Positions 55,729-64,000 of a DNA stretch of 64,000 nucleotides are shown here, piece after piece. Numbering within the stretch: position 1 is the first letter of the stretch; every line of letters begins with the position of its first letter. Under the pieces are notes generated by a model, which worked only from the letters and a program-made list of their open reading frames with translations, did no database searches and was not told the DNA's origin. Source of the DNA: Myxococcales bacterium (GTDB taxonomy: Bacteria; Myxococcota_A; Polyangia; Haliangiales; Haliangiaceae); assembly GCA_016706545.1 (NCBI GenBank), contig JADJJK010000037.1, forward strand, positions 1 through 64,000. Reading direction: 5' to 3'. Position numbers and translations under genes: made by a program.

Positions 55729-56427
55729 TTACGACCGCAAGAGGCGCGTCGGCTCGGGCCAGTCGCCGTGCTCAGAGATCGGCACGAATCGCATGGTGGT
55801 GAACTCGTGGTGGAAGTCCTTGCGGCGGCGCTCCTTCATAGCGTTGCGGTGGTCCGTTCCGTCGAGCCTCGCCTCCCGGCCGTGGACCATGCCGAGCATT
55901 TCCTGCTCGCTCCGCCACATGCTGAAGGTGGAGAAAGTCCTCAGCGGTCGAAACGCGACGGTGGCGCGAGTCATGCCTGGGTGGTCGCGCACCTGGGCTT
56001 CGACGGGCTTGCCCCAGCGCGCGAAGCGAAAGGTCTCGCTCAGCTTCAGGCGCGCAAACGTCACCCCGACGACCGGCCCCTCGGGGTTCTCGAACTCCGT
56101 GTAGGTCGTGGCGTCGTCAAGCCCCGTGTACTTTCCCCAGCGTCTGTAGAAGCGTAGGCGGACATGCCACCCGGGCCGTGTGAACACACGGTATGGGGGC
56201 GTCTCCAAGAAACGATCGAGAAACGTCTCGTTCTCCCAGAACGCGAAGAGCGCCAATAGCCGGACCTGATAGCGTCCCAGACGCCCCACGCCGTGTCCCA
56301 TTCTCATGGGCAAGAGACACTCCGCGTGGCGCAAACCCGCTACGCCACGTAGCGAAGAGGAACTCAGCAGACGGACGCCGACGCTGAATACGGGCGCTCG
56401 GACCAAGTGATAGCTGAAGAGTTCCAT
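55729..56427 (-). CDS. Spheroidene-monooxygenase-like (CrtA-like) protein
   Basis: 232 residues from ATG 56427. Pattern resembling CrtA and the related antibiotic-monooxygenase-like fold: RYQVRLLALFAFWENETFLD, VGVTFARLKLSETFRFARWG, MTRATVAFRPLRTFSTFSMW, EQEMLGMVHG. CrtA enzymes oxidise acyclic carotenoids. It lies ~29 kb from the carotenoid operon and inside the accessory island, so a role in xanthophyll formation is only inferred. It may instead be an uncharacterised heme/monooxygenase-like family. Divergent from the YndJ-like gene by ~50 bases. Confidence 0.55.
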   Translation of the reverse strand: MELFSYHLVRAPVFSVGVRLLSSSSLRGVAGLRHAECLLPMRMGHGVGRLGRYQVRLLALFAFWENETFLDRFLETPPYRVFTRPGWHVRLRFYRRWGKYTGLDDATTYTEFENPEGPVVGVTFARLKLSETFRFARWGKPVEAQVRDHPGMTRATVAFRPLRTFSTFSMWRSEQEMLGMVHGREARLDGTDHRNAMKERRRKDFHHEFTTMRFVPISEHGDWPEPTRLLRS

Positions 56428-56479
56428 CGTCGTTGCTGGCGGAATATTCCATACTCGGGGCCCGAGGAGACTGCCCGTG

Positions 56480-57331
56480 ATGTCCGAGCTTAACATCCTG
56501 CGTGGTCTCCTGCTCCTGAGCATGGTCGTGGGGCCCTTCGCGACGCGGCGCTTCTTCGCCGCGCCATCGCGACTCCGCGCGGCGGCTCATGTCGGGGCGT
56601 TTGTCTGCGCTGCAGTGGGGGCGTTCTCGCCGTTGCCGATGCTGAGCGTCGCCTGGCTCCTGTTCTGCGTGGCGAACTTCGTGCTCATTGTTCGATCTCG
56701 TGCGGGATGGCTGCGCTCGCCGCGGGTGCTCGCAGTGAGTGTCCCATTCATCTTCAGCAACATCGCTGCGGTGTGGTTCGTCGGAGGTGCAAACGACCTC
56801 CACTTCCTCGGGTACGGCGCGCACTTCAGCTACTACGCTGCGCTGCACGGGAACGTGATCGGCTGGATCCTGATCGGTACGCTGGCTGCCCTCGCTGATC
56901 GAGACAGTCCGCAGCGCGGCATCTACCTCACCTCGGTGCTCGTATGCCTCGTCTCGTTCCTCTTGATCGCGTTCGGCATCGACCAGTTCCTCGCGCTCAA
57001 GCCGATCGGCGTGATCGGCCTCTCCATCGCGCTGCCGATCTCGCAGCTCGCGTTCCTGCGAAGCGTCTGGTCGCGCAACCGGCCGGCGTTTATCCTCGGG
57101 TGCGTCAGCTTCGCGGGCCTTGTCTTCACGATGGTGCTCGCGTGGCGAAACGAGTTCTCGATACCTGTGTTTCAGGCGGTCGCGGGCATCCGCGGCATGG
57201 TCTCCGTCCACGGCGTCCTCAACACGGTCGTCGTCGCCCCGTGTTTCCTGCTGGCGGTATTGCTCGACGCGCGCCCCACTGACGTCGGACGCCCGAAAAG
57301 TCGAGAAACGCCGGACAGTTGGCGCGGATGA
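56480..57331 (+). CDS. YndJ-like multi-pass membrane protein
   Basis: 283 residues with about eight to nine hydrophobic helices. Conserved-looking His motifs are HFSYYAALHGNVIGWILIG and GIRGMVSVHGVLNTVVVAP, as in the YndJ family of unknown function. ATG 56480 is preferred to GTG 56477. Divergent from the CrtA-like gene, so the two may share regulation. Confidence 0.6.
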   Translation: MSELNILRGLLLLSMVVGPFATRRFFAAPSRLRAAAHVGAFVCAAVGAFSPLPMLSVAWLLFCVANFVLIVRSRAGWLRSPRVLAVSVPFIFSNIAAVWFVGGANDLHFLGYGAHFSYYAALHGNVIGWILIGTLAALADRDSPQRGIYLTSVLVCLVSFLLIAFGIDQFLALKPIGVIGLSIALPISQLAFLRSVWSRNRPAFILGCVSFAGLVFTMVLAWRNEFSIPVFQAVAGIRGMVSVHGVLNTVVVAPCFLLAVLLDARPTDVGRPKSRETPDSWRG

Positions 57332-57489
57332 ACCAACCGGAGGTTGTGAGTCTCGCGGACCCAAGTAGGCTCCTGCCGGCGGAGGAGTCCCTCGGACCCG
57401 ACCGGACGACCTCGCGAGAGGCGCATGCACCTGCCATGCGGCGTGCGTGCCGAGCGAGCGCTCAGCCGCGGCACAAGAGGCGCCGAAAA

Positions 57490-57520
57490 CTCAAAAGGCC
57501 CCGGAGAGGGGCCTTCTGAG
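57490..57520 (-). terminator. Rho-independent terminator after tRNA-fMet
   Basis: On the minus strand, AAGGCCCC pairs with GGGGCCTT around a 5-base loop, flanked by CTCA/TGAG pairing, then GAGTTTTCG. It lies just 3' of the tRNA gene. Confidence 0.85.
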
Positions 57521-57531
57521 TTTCGTCGTTC

Positions 57532-57606
<75 letters not shown>

Positions 57607-57808
57607 TCAGGAAGGCCTTTCTGCCATGAGGGCCGGCACAGGTCAAGGGCTGGGCGGCAAAAGAGCGGAAAGTCTTGTGCGGTCGCGCGGGTGCAGATCT
57701 GTCGGCGCGCGCAGGCGCATCTGCGCTGCCGGTGACGGGCGTCAGGGTGCGCAGCAAGCGGCATGCGGGAGATCGGCGGTGCGCCGGGCGATGATATGAA
57801 CAGAGGCG

Positions 57809-58660
57809 ATGCAAGCGCTGGTTCTCGACTTCGACGGCACGATGACCGATGCGGAGGCGGAAGGGGGGCCCTTTCGAGCGGGGTATCTGGAAGACCTCTG
57901 CGCGCTGGTGGGGCGCAAGGCCGGCGATCCGGAGATCTCCGCCATCGCCGACGCGGTGGATCACGAGCTGGCGGCGGCGCCGGAGAAGCACCCGTTCACC
58001 TGGCTCGGTCAGGCGGTGGCGCCGGCCACGGTGGACCCGTACCTGCGCATGGTGCCGATCGCCAACCGCATCTTCGACACCTTCGGGGTGATGCCCAGCG
58101 CGCAGGAGCGCGGGCGGCTCTTTGGCACCGTGCTCTACAAGTACAACTACGCCAAGACGCTGGGGCGGCCGGTGTTCCGGCCCGGCGCCGGGGAGTGCCT
58201 GCAGCGGCTCATCGACCGGGCGGTGTTCGTGGTCACCAACTCGGATACGCACGCGGTGGCGAGCAAGATCGCCACGCTGGACCGCGAGTACCCGGGGGTG
58301 GCGCGGCTGACCGCGCGCGTGCATGGGTTCGCGCGCAAGTTCGACCTGGATCCAGCCTGGGACGGCGTGGCCCCGGAGCTGACGCTGCCCGGGCTCGATC
58401 GGCCGGTGCTCCTGCGGCGGCGGATCTATCACGACATGCTGGCGCAGGTGGTCGCCGAGGCGCAGGGGACGTTCGCGGAGCTGTGCGTGGTGGGCGACAT
58501 CTTCGAGCTGGATCTGGCGCTGCCGCTGGCGCTGGGGGCGAGGGTTGGTCTGGTGCGCGGCGCGCGGACGCCGGAGTACGAGCTCGCGTTCGTGCGCGCA
58601 CATCCGCGCGGGCGGGTGATCGAAGATCTGGCGGACATCGAGGCGTTCGCCTTCGGGTGA
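57809..58660 (+). CDS. HAD-superfamily hydrolase
   Basis: 283 residues starting at ATG 57809 with AGAGG upstream. HAD motif I LVLDFDGTMTD at the N-terminus, motif II FVVTNSDTHAV, motif IV LCVVGDIFELDLALPLALG. Likely a phosphatase; substrate is not evident. It follows the tRNA gene on the opposite strand. Confidence 0.8.
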   Translation: MQALVLDFDGTMTDAEAEGGPFRAGYLEDLCALVGRKAGDPEISAIADAVDHELAAAPEKHPFTWLGQAVAPATVDPYLRMVPIANRIFDTFGVMPSAQERGRLFGTVLYKYNYAKTLGRPVFRPGAGECLQRLIDRAVFVVTNSDTHAVASKIATLDREYPGVARLTARVHGFARKFDLDPAWDGVAPELTLPGLDRPVLLRRRIYHDMLAQVVAEAQGTFAELCVVGDIFELDLALPLALGARVGLVRGARTPEYELAFVRAHPRGRVIEDLADIEAFAFG

Positions 58661-58819
58661 CCGGCGCGGGCGGCGAGTCGCGCTCCTGGCCTGGGCCGCG
58701 GCTCGGCCACCGCCGCCGCATCGGAGGCCTCCAGGGCGTGCGCAGCGTGCGCCGGGCAGATCGCGGCGCTGGCGAACGAGCGGCGCCGGATGGCCCAGGT
58801 TTGCTAGGCTAGCTGGGTG

Positions 58820-59236
58820 ATGCGCACAACGCTCCCCAGGTGGTCTCCGGCGGTGCTGCTCTTGCTGCTGCTCGTCCCGGGCGCGGGGTGCCCCGCGCCT
58901 GAGCGGTGCGAGCAGGACAGCGAGTGCGGCGACGCGGTGTGCGCGCGCAACGGCGAGTGTTTGCCGGCGTCACGGGTGCGAGAGGTGCAAGTGCGCTGGA
59001 CCATCCGCGGCCTGGCGGCGAGCGCCGACACGTGCGCCGCCGTCGAGCCGGTGTCGCTGCAGTTTCAGGCGGACCCCAAGGATGCGCTCAAGTACGATCC
59101 CATCGTCTGCTCGGCGGGGCTGTTCACCATCGACAAGCTGCCGTCGCGCATGACGCAGGTCCGGCTCGAGGGCAACGGCGTCGGGGCGCTGGTCTCGATC
59201 CCGCCCAACGGCCAGGTGATGGCGGATCTGAAATAG
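58820..59236 (+). CDS. Small lipoprotein, unknown function
   Basis: 138 residues. Signal peptide SPAVLLLLLLVPGAGC ends in a lipobox, then a Cys-rich segment (CEQDSECGDAVCARNGECLP, EGF-like spacing) and a beta-rich domain (VREVQVRWTIRG, LFTIDKLPSRMTQVRLEG). GTG 58817 is an alternative start. The stop lies in a short direct repeat (GATCTGAAATA twice). Confidence 0.7.
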   Translation: MRTTLPRWSPAVLLLLLLVPGAGCPAPERCEQDSECGDAVCARNGECLPASRVREVQVRWTIRGLAASADTCAAVEPVSLQFQADPKDALKYDPIVCSAGLFTIDKLPSRMTQVRLEGNGVGALVSIPPNGQVMADLK

Positions 59237-59277
59237 ATCTGAAATAGACCTGAAGTAGGCGGCGCGGCGCCGCTGGC

Positions 59278-60706
59278 TCAAGGCGCGGTGACCCCGGTGG
59301 TCCGTGGGCAGCGGGCGAAGCGCCACAAGCAGAAGGTCTGGCCCAGTCCCAAGGTGGCCAACGACAGCCACAGCGCCACCGAGTGCTGGCCGATGGCATC
59401 GAGCAGGAGCCCGCCGGTGAGCGGCGCCAGGGCGATGCCGAGGAGCTGCGCGAAGCCGACGACGCCGAACATGCGGCCGCGGGCGCCGGGGGCGGCGAGC
59501 TCCGCGATGGTGGCCTGGTGGGCCGGGGCGAACAGCATCTCGGCGCAGGTGATGACGAAGATCGCGAGCGCCGCGCCGGGCAAGCTGGCCAGGGCGATGA
59601 GGGCAAACCCCACCGTCGACAGCAGCGAGGCCCACGGCAAGATCGCGCGGATGCCGCGGCTGCGGATGAGGGTCATCGCTGGCATCTGCAGCGCCAGCAC
59701 CATGCCGCCGTTGAGGGTGTAGAGCAGGCCGACCTCCGCCTTGGTGACGCCGACGTAGTCCGTCATGTAGATGGCGAACGTGGAGTACATCTGCGTGGTG
59801 AGCATGGCGCTCAGGAAGGTGCCGGCGATGAGCAGGCGCAGCTCACGATCGGCGAAGGCGACGGCGATGCGCTGGCGCAAGGAGAGCCGCGGCGGCGCAG
59901 GCGGCGCGGGCGGCGCAGGCCTCCGCGGACGACTCTGTCTCCACCGCGGGAGGGGCGGCGCCGGCGAGGTCGCTGGCAGAGGAGGTGGCGCCGCTGACCA
60001 CGGCCAGGGGGACGGCGTCTTGTGGGTCGCTGGCGTCGCGGGGGGCCTGCTCGCCGGCCTGCTCGCTTGCCTTGCGTGTGGCCTGTTCGCCGGCCTTGCG
60101 CGCGGCCTGCTGGCTCGCGTGCCGCGCGGCGCTGATCGGATCGATCACCGAGCGCGTGATGTACGCGGCGGCGGCCAGGCCCGCGGCCGCGACGAAGAAG
60201 ATGGCGCCGTACGGGATGGCCAGCGACAGCATGCCGCCGACGGCGGGGCCCAGCGCCCAGCCGAGGTTGGTCCCCATGCGCTGCACGCCGAAGGCGTCGA
60301 TGCGGCGGGCTGGCTCGACGACATCGGCGACCAGCGCGTACGCCACCGGCTCGAAGCAGCCGCGGAGCGCGGAGCTGGCGACGATGCTCAAGGTCAGCGA
60401 CCACAGCGGCGCATCCAGAAGCACCTGGGTGCCTAGCGTCGCGATCACGCCGGCGCGGACCAGGAGCGACCAGGTGATGAGCGGCCGGCGGCCGATGCGA
60501 TCCGAGAGCGCACCAGCCCACGCATTGGACGCGGACTGGGCCAGGTTGGCGACCACCGCGATGCCGCCGTACACCACGGCGGCGTAGCCGCGGGTCTCCA
60601 CCACGTAGACCCCCAGAAACGCCATCACCAGCGACAGCCCGGCGGTGTTGACGGCGCGCGCGATGGCCAGGTTCCAGACACGCCGATCCAGACCCTTGGG
60701 CAGCAC
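59278..60706 (-). CDS. MFS transporter, one frameshift near 59.9 kb
   Basis: N-terminal half: RRVWNLAIARAVNTAGLSLV, NAWAGALSDRIGRRPLITWS (MFS loop 2-3 motif), and LGWALGPAVGGMLSL. A long Ala/Glu/Ser-rich cytoplasmic loop follows, and an indel near 59,885-59,935 shifts the frame. The C-terminal six helices continue RQRIAVAFADRELRLLIAGT through LTGGLLLDAIG. Start GTG 60706 is tentative, with no ATG in frame. Drug or metabolite efflux is likely. Divergent from queD. Confidence 0.78.
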
Positions 60707-60805
60707 GATGTAGCGGTGTACCCGGAACCTGGGCCTGGCGCGAGCGGGCGGCGCGGTTTCGCTGTGCGCGGCGCTCCGCGGCGGCGCTCCTGGGCGCGCG
60801 ATCTC

Positions 60806-60814
60806 TGGTATAGA
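60806..60814 (+). promoter_or_regulatory. Candidate extended -10 promoter of queD
   Basis: TGGTATAGA fits an extended -10 element (TGnTATAAT). The predicted transcription start coincides with ATG 60821, giving a leaderless message; no Shine-Dalgarno is seen. Confidence 0.45.
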
Positions 60815-60820
60815 GCGCCC

Positions 60821-61183
60821 ATGCGCAGTCGCTTGGTTCGCAGTTTCCGCTTCGAGGCGGCGCACTTCCTTCCTCGGGTTCCGGAAGGTCACAAGTGCGC
60901 GCGGATGCACGGTCACTCGTACGAGATCGAAGTGGCGGTCGAGGGCGACATCGATCCCGAGCTGGGATGGGTGATGGACTTCTCGACGATCTCCGAGCAT
61001 GTCTCACCGCTGGTGGCCGCGCTGGATCATCAGGTGCTCAACGACGTGCCTGGCCTGCCCAACCCCACCACCGAGCTGCTCGCGGTGTGGTTCTGGCAAA
61101 ATCTCGCACCCAAGCTGCCGTCCCTGGCCGAGATCTCGATCTCGGAGACGCCCAAGACCCGCTGCACCTACCGAGGACAGTGA
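60821..61183 (+). CDS. queD: 6-carboxytetrahydropterin synthase (QueD)
   Basis: 120 residues. Zinc-binding His residues are in FRFEAAHFLP and CARMHGHSYEIEV (HxH), the catalytic Cys precedes the latter, and VMDFSTISEHVSPLVAALDH carries the conserved Asp/His. Converts dihydroneopterin triphosphate for queuosine or other 7-deazapurine synthesis; pyruvoyl-tetrahydropterin synthases share these motifs, so specificity is inferred. Stop overlaps the next start (GTGA). Confidence 0.92.
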   Translation: MRSRLVRSFRFEAAHFLPRVPEGHKCARMHGHSYEIEVAVEGDIDPELGWVMDFSTISEHVSPLVAALDHQVLNDVPGLPNPTTELLAVWFWQNLAPKLPSLAEISISETPKTRCTYRGQ

Positions 61184-62064
61184 GCGTGGCGCGCCTGCGA
61201 CTGGTGACCCTGAACCTGTGGGGGACACAGCCGCCGCTGGAGCGCCGGCTGGCGCTGGCCATCCGGCAGCTCCGCGCGCTCGATCCAGACGTGATCGCGC
61301 TGCAGGAGGTTCGACCGCTGCCGGACTCCCCAGGCGGCGCGGAGCCGCGAACCACCGCGCACGCGCTTGCGGAGGCGCTCGGCCTGTGTGCCCGCTACGC
61401 GACGGCGGTGCGCTGGGACGACGGGGCCTATCCGGGCGCGGTGGCCGGGGAGGAAGGGCTGGCGCTGCTCACCCGGTCGCCGCTACTCGCCACGCGGGTC
61501 CTGCCGCTGCCCGAGCCGCGCCCCACGGAGGCGCGCATCCTGTTGTCTGGCCAGGTCGCCACCGCGGCTGGGCCGATCTGGGTCCACACCACGCACCTGC
61601 ACTACCGGCTGGATGACGGCCTGGCGCGCGAGGCGCAAGTGCAGGCCATCGACGCGGAGCTCCGCGGCCTGGGCCGCGGCCTCGGCGACAGCCCGCAGCT
61701 CCTGTGCGGGGACTTCAACGCGGAGCCCGACAGCGACGAGATCCGGTTTCTGCGCGGCGCGGCCACGCTGGGCGGTCGTCGCACCCACTTCCAGGATGCG
61801 TGGCTGCGGCGGCACCGGGAGGCGGTGCGCGGCGACGGGCCGGCGCAAGGCATCACCTGGTCGAGCGAGAACGAGCACACCCGCCCTCTACGGTCGCTCG
61901 ATATCGACCGACGCATCGACTACGTGTTCGTGACCTCGCGCAAGCGCGACGGCCGCGGCACGGTGCTTGACTGCCAGGTGGTGATGACCGAGCGCGAGGG
62001 GCAGGGCGCCGACGCGGTGTGCGCCAGCGATCACTTTGGCGTCCTGGCGGACGTTCAGATCTAG
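61180..62064 (+). CDS. Endonuclease/exonuclease/phosphatase family protein
   Basis: 294 residues from GTG 61180. EEP-fold motifs: LRLVTLNLWG, DVIALQEVRP (metal-binding Glu), IWVHTTHLHYR, LLCGDFNAEPDSDE and SDHFGVLADVQI (catalytic Asp-His). Substrates in this family range from DNA to phospholipids and inositol phosphates. Coupled to queD upstream; 3' end overlaps the convergent membrane gene by four bases. Confidence 0.9.
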   Translation: MSVARLRLVTLNLWGTQPPLERRLALAIRQLRALDPDVIALQEVRPLPDSPGGAEPRTTAHALAEALGLCARYATAVRWDDGAYPGAVAGEEGLALLTRSPLLATRVLPLPEPRPTEARILLSGQVATAAGPIWVHTTHLHYRLDDGLAREAQVQAIDAELRGLGRGLGDSPQLLCGDFNAEPDSDEIRFLRGAATLGGRRTHFQDAWLRRHREAVRGDGPAQGITWSSENEHTRPLRSLDIDRRIDYVFVTSRKRDGRGTVLDCQVVMTEREGQGADAVCASDHFGVLADVQI

Positions 62065-62630
62065 TTGATCCGCGCGCGCGGCAGCTCGTCGGGGGCGCGC
62101 GGGGGCGGATCGACGCGGGCGTGGTGACGCACGAAGCCGAAGATCACGAGGCTCGCGAGGATGAGGATGGCCAGCGCCGGGCGCACGACGCCCTGGCCCC
62201 AGATCCGGTGACCTCGATCCTCCGCCAGCTCCACGCAGATCTGCGCGCCCATCGCGAACGCGGCGGTGACCAGCCAGTGGCCGCCGGGCTGCCTGCTGTG
62301 CCGCTGGATGGACAGCACGACCATCACGCCGCAGGCGCCGAAAAGGATCATGCCCAGCCACCGCGGCCCGGCCTCGTAGCAGAGGGTGGACAGCCCGACG
62401 AGTCCGACGAACCACAGCGGGACGATCCAGTAGATCCGCGGGGGGCCATCCCTCATGAGACGAGGGAGGCGCAACCACTCGCCGCGCTCGAGCAGCGCGC
62501 CGAGCAACATCAGGCTGCCGAGGAACACCGCCAGGCCGACGGGGTACCACGACGCGCCGAGCGCACACGCAGTGGCGCCCACGCACATGCTGGCGACCGA
62601 TCCGACGAACGCGGCGTTGTTGAAGATCAT
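62061..62630 (-). CDS. Multi-pass membrane protein, unknown function
   Basis: 189 residues with five or six hydrophobic helices (WYPVGLAVFLGSLMLLGALL; YWIVPLWFVGLVGLSTLCY; GMILFGACGVMVVLSI; LAILILASLVIFGFV). Not recognised. It starts 10 bases after the stop of the gene at 62641, so the two are likely one operon. Confidence 0.7.
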   Translation of the reverse strand: MIFNNAAFVGSVASMCVGATACALGASWYPVGLAVFLGSLMLLGALLERGEWLRLPRLMRDGPPRIYWIVPLWFVGLVGLSTLCYEAGPRWLGMILFGACGVMVVLSIQRHSRQPGGHWLVTAAFAMGAQICVELAEDRGHRIWGQGVVRPALAILILASLVIFGFVRHHARVDPPPRAPDELPRARIN

Positions 62631-62640
62631 ACGTGGATGA

Positions 62641-64000
62641 TTACAGCGAGCTCGGCGGAGGAGCTGCCTGCATCGCGGCGGTGGCGTTGATGATGGCGGC
62701 GGCGCTGCTGGCCGGGAAGCTCAGGCCCAAGGTGGCGCGCTCGCCGCGAAAGCCCAGCCACAGCGCCAGCGGCGCGGAGCCGGCCTGGACGTTGCCGGTG
62801 ATCGCCGGCAAGATCGCGCCATAGTCGATGATCTCGAGGGCGCTGGCCTTGCGCGCGCGCGCGGCGTCGACGAAGGACGCGAACGCGGCGGGCAGGGTGC
62901 CCTTGCTGCGCGACGCCGTGACCAGCTTGTCGATCTGCGACGTGGTGGCCGCGCCCATGACGTCGTCCCACGCCCCCCAGGCCATCTCGGTGCGGGCCGG
63001 CCGGAAGCCCGGCGGCGTGGCCGCGGCTTGCGGCATGCCGCTGTAGTCGTAGGTGGTGACCAGCCGGTGCAGGCGAACGCCGTCGGTGGGCGGGGGATCT
63101 TTCATCATCTCGTAGCGGCTCTTGATCCCCATGATCTCCGTCGTCTTGGGACCGGCCGTGCGGAACTTGTCCGCCACCGCCTGCAGCGCGGCCGTGGCCG
63201 TGGGGGCGCTCTTGACGCCGTAGAGCCCGGCCATCTCCATGCCGGTCGGCGCGAGCGACATGGCGAAGGCGAAGTCGCCGGTGGTCTGCTCGGTCAGCCG
63301 GCGGAAGTCCGGGACCAGGCCCGCCATGCTGGTCTGCGCGGCGATGCGCTCCACCCAGGACCACACCGTGGCCGCGGCCGGGCCCAGCACGACCTGACCA
63401 CCGGCGATGCCCGCCGCGCCGGTCATCGGCACGCGCGTCAGCAGGGCAAAGTCAGACGGCGCCTGCGCCTTGACGAACTGGGCGATCGCGGTCCGCGCGC
63501 GCGGCACCAGGGCAAACGTGAGCTCGCCGTCGCCGCCGCCCAGCGACAGCTCGAGCTCCAGGCGCTCGCACTGCGCGAGCAGGTCGAAGGTGACGGTCGC
63601 GACCTCGGTCAGCAGGTCCATCGTCGAGGTGCTGCTGTCCTTCTCGGCGGTGACCTTGCGCAGAGAGGCAAGGCCGCGCATCAGGTCCTCCCGGTGGGCG
63701 GAGAGCAGCGCGTCGGGCATCACGGTGGCGACCGCGAGCTGGTTGCGGGCGAACGTTCGCTTGGCGGGGGCCAGGGTCTGGAGCGCCCAGTCGCCAGCTT
63801 GGGCCACGGTCTCCGGCTCGGCGACCAGCGCCCACTTGCCGCGCAGCTTGACGCGGAGGTGCGGCGGGGCGGCGGCGGCCAGGGCCTTGCCGTCCTTGAC
63901 CGGCAAGATGATGCCCAGGCGCGCCTTGCCCCCCGCGCGCTGGAGGACGAACAGCGAGACCTGGGCGTCGCGGAGGATGCCGGGGGTGGCTTGCAGCGCC
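62641..64000 (-). CDS. Large protein of unknown function (5' end outside window)
   Basis: At least 453 residues, open to the right window edge. Alternating beta strands and helices with repeated AFALVPRART, DFAFAMSLAPTGMEMAGLYG and TTYDYSGMPQ segments. It resembles large bacterial periplasmic or surface proteins of DUF type, but no domain was recognised. The signal peptide, if any, lies outside the window. Confidence 0.65.
   Translation of the reverse strand, partial: ALQATPGILRDAQVSLFVLQRAGGKARLGIILPVKDGKALAAAAPPHLRVKLRGKWALVAEPETVAQAGDWALQTLAPAKRTFARNQLAVATVMPDALLSAHREDLMRGLASLRKVTAEKDSSTSTMDLLTEVATVTFDLLAQCERLELELSLGGGDGELTFALVPRARTAIAQFVKAQAPSDFALLTRVPMTGAAGIAGGQVVLGPAAATVWSWVERIAAQTSMAGLVPDFRRLTEQTTGDFAFAMSLAPTGMEMAGLYGVKSAPTATAALQAVADKFRTAGPKTTEIMGIKSRYEMMKDPPPTDGVRLHRLVTTYDYSGMPQAAATPPGFRPARTEMAWGAWDDVMGAATTSQIDKLVTASRSKGTLPAAFASFVDAARARKASALEIIDYGAILPAITGNVQAGSAPLALWLGFRGERATLGLSFPASSAAAIINATAAMQAAPPPSSL

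Overview
The window is high-GC DNA (roughly 70% G+C over most of its length) that reads as a chromosomal segment of a myxobacterium (phylum Myxococcota). Supporting signs are two secreted proteins ending in a Cys-Gly/hydrophobic/Arg-rich sorting tail (MYXO-CTERM type), a TatT-family lipoprotein, an FHA protein, a myxobacterial-style carotenoid operon, many lipoproteins, and C/G-biased third codon positions. No taxonomic marker gene (16S rRNA) is present, so genus or family cannot be stated.

Layout. 1-16.7 kb is mostly housekeeping: FHA protein (partial), purF, prfB with a programmed +1 frameshift, a thioredoxin-like lipoprotein, lysS, a LolC/LolE-type permease with an unusual insertion, an outer-membrane-like protein, an HtrA-type protease, an APC permease, two tandem DUF2330/MYXO-CTERM paralogues and an HExxH protein. 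17-28 kb holds a pentaheme cytochrome-TPR lipoprotein and a six-gene carotenoid operon on the minus strand (crtY, crtE, crtI, crtB, a 5-TM unknown, and a glycosyltransferase-methyltransferase fusion), in which every junction overlaps. 28-43 kb carries a TonB-dependent receptor, a BlaI/M56-peptidase pair, a shattered DsbA-like gene, transketolase, a Gly-rich RGG protein, a Cys/Gly-rich protein, a phospholipase-D protein, a TetR regulator, a lipase and a glutathione S-transferase.

43.1-57.4 kb is an accessory island. Its core (about 44-50.1 kb) is clearly lower in G+C than the rest. It begins at a truncated DUF262-like gene. On the minus strand it carries a nucleotide-kinase-like gene and an operon of a thymidylate-synthase-family enzyme (with the Asn-to-Asp change typical of CMP/dCMP hydroxymethylases), a uracil-DNA-glycosylase-fold protein and a protein resembling the alpha-glutamyl/putrescinyl-thymine pyrophosphorylase (HhH-GPD) family. 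Convergent to this is a deoxyribosyltransferase-like gene coupled to a HigB-like toxin and a HigA-ImmA/IrrE antitoxin-peptidase. Together these look like a pyrimidine-base modification or nucleotide-based conflict system, and this is the most interesting part of the window. The rest of the island is a TniA/TniB-like transposable element (51.4-54.5 kb) between diverged copies of a roughly 500-bp sequence, three copies of a roughly 100-bp repeat, and a CrtA-like/YndJ-like divergent pair. An initiator tRNA-Met gene with a strong terminator marks the right edge.

57.6-64 kb returns to ordinary high-GC genes: HAD hydrolase, lipoprotein, MFS transporter, queD, an endonuclease/exonuclease/phosphatase protein, and two minus-strand genes of unknown function, one running off the window.

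About a dozen otherwise conserved genes are each interrupted by one or a few 1-base shifts, often in short homopolymers or GC repeats. Because intact protein sequence resumes in the next frame, many are probably assembly or base-calling errors rather than pseudogenes; they are flagged individually.
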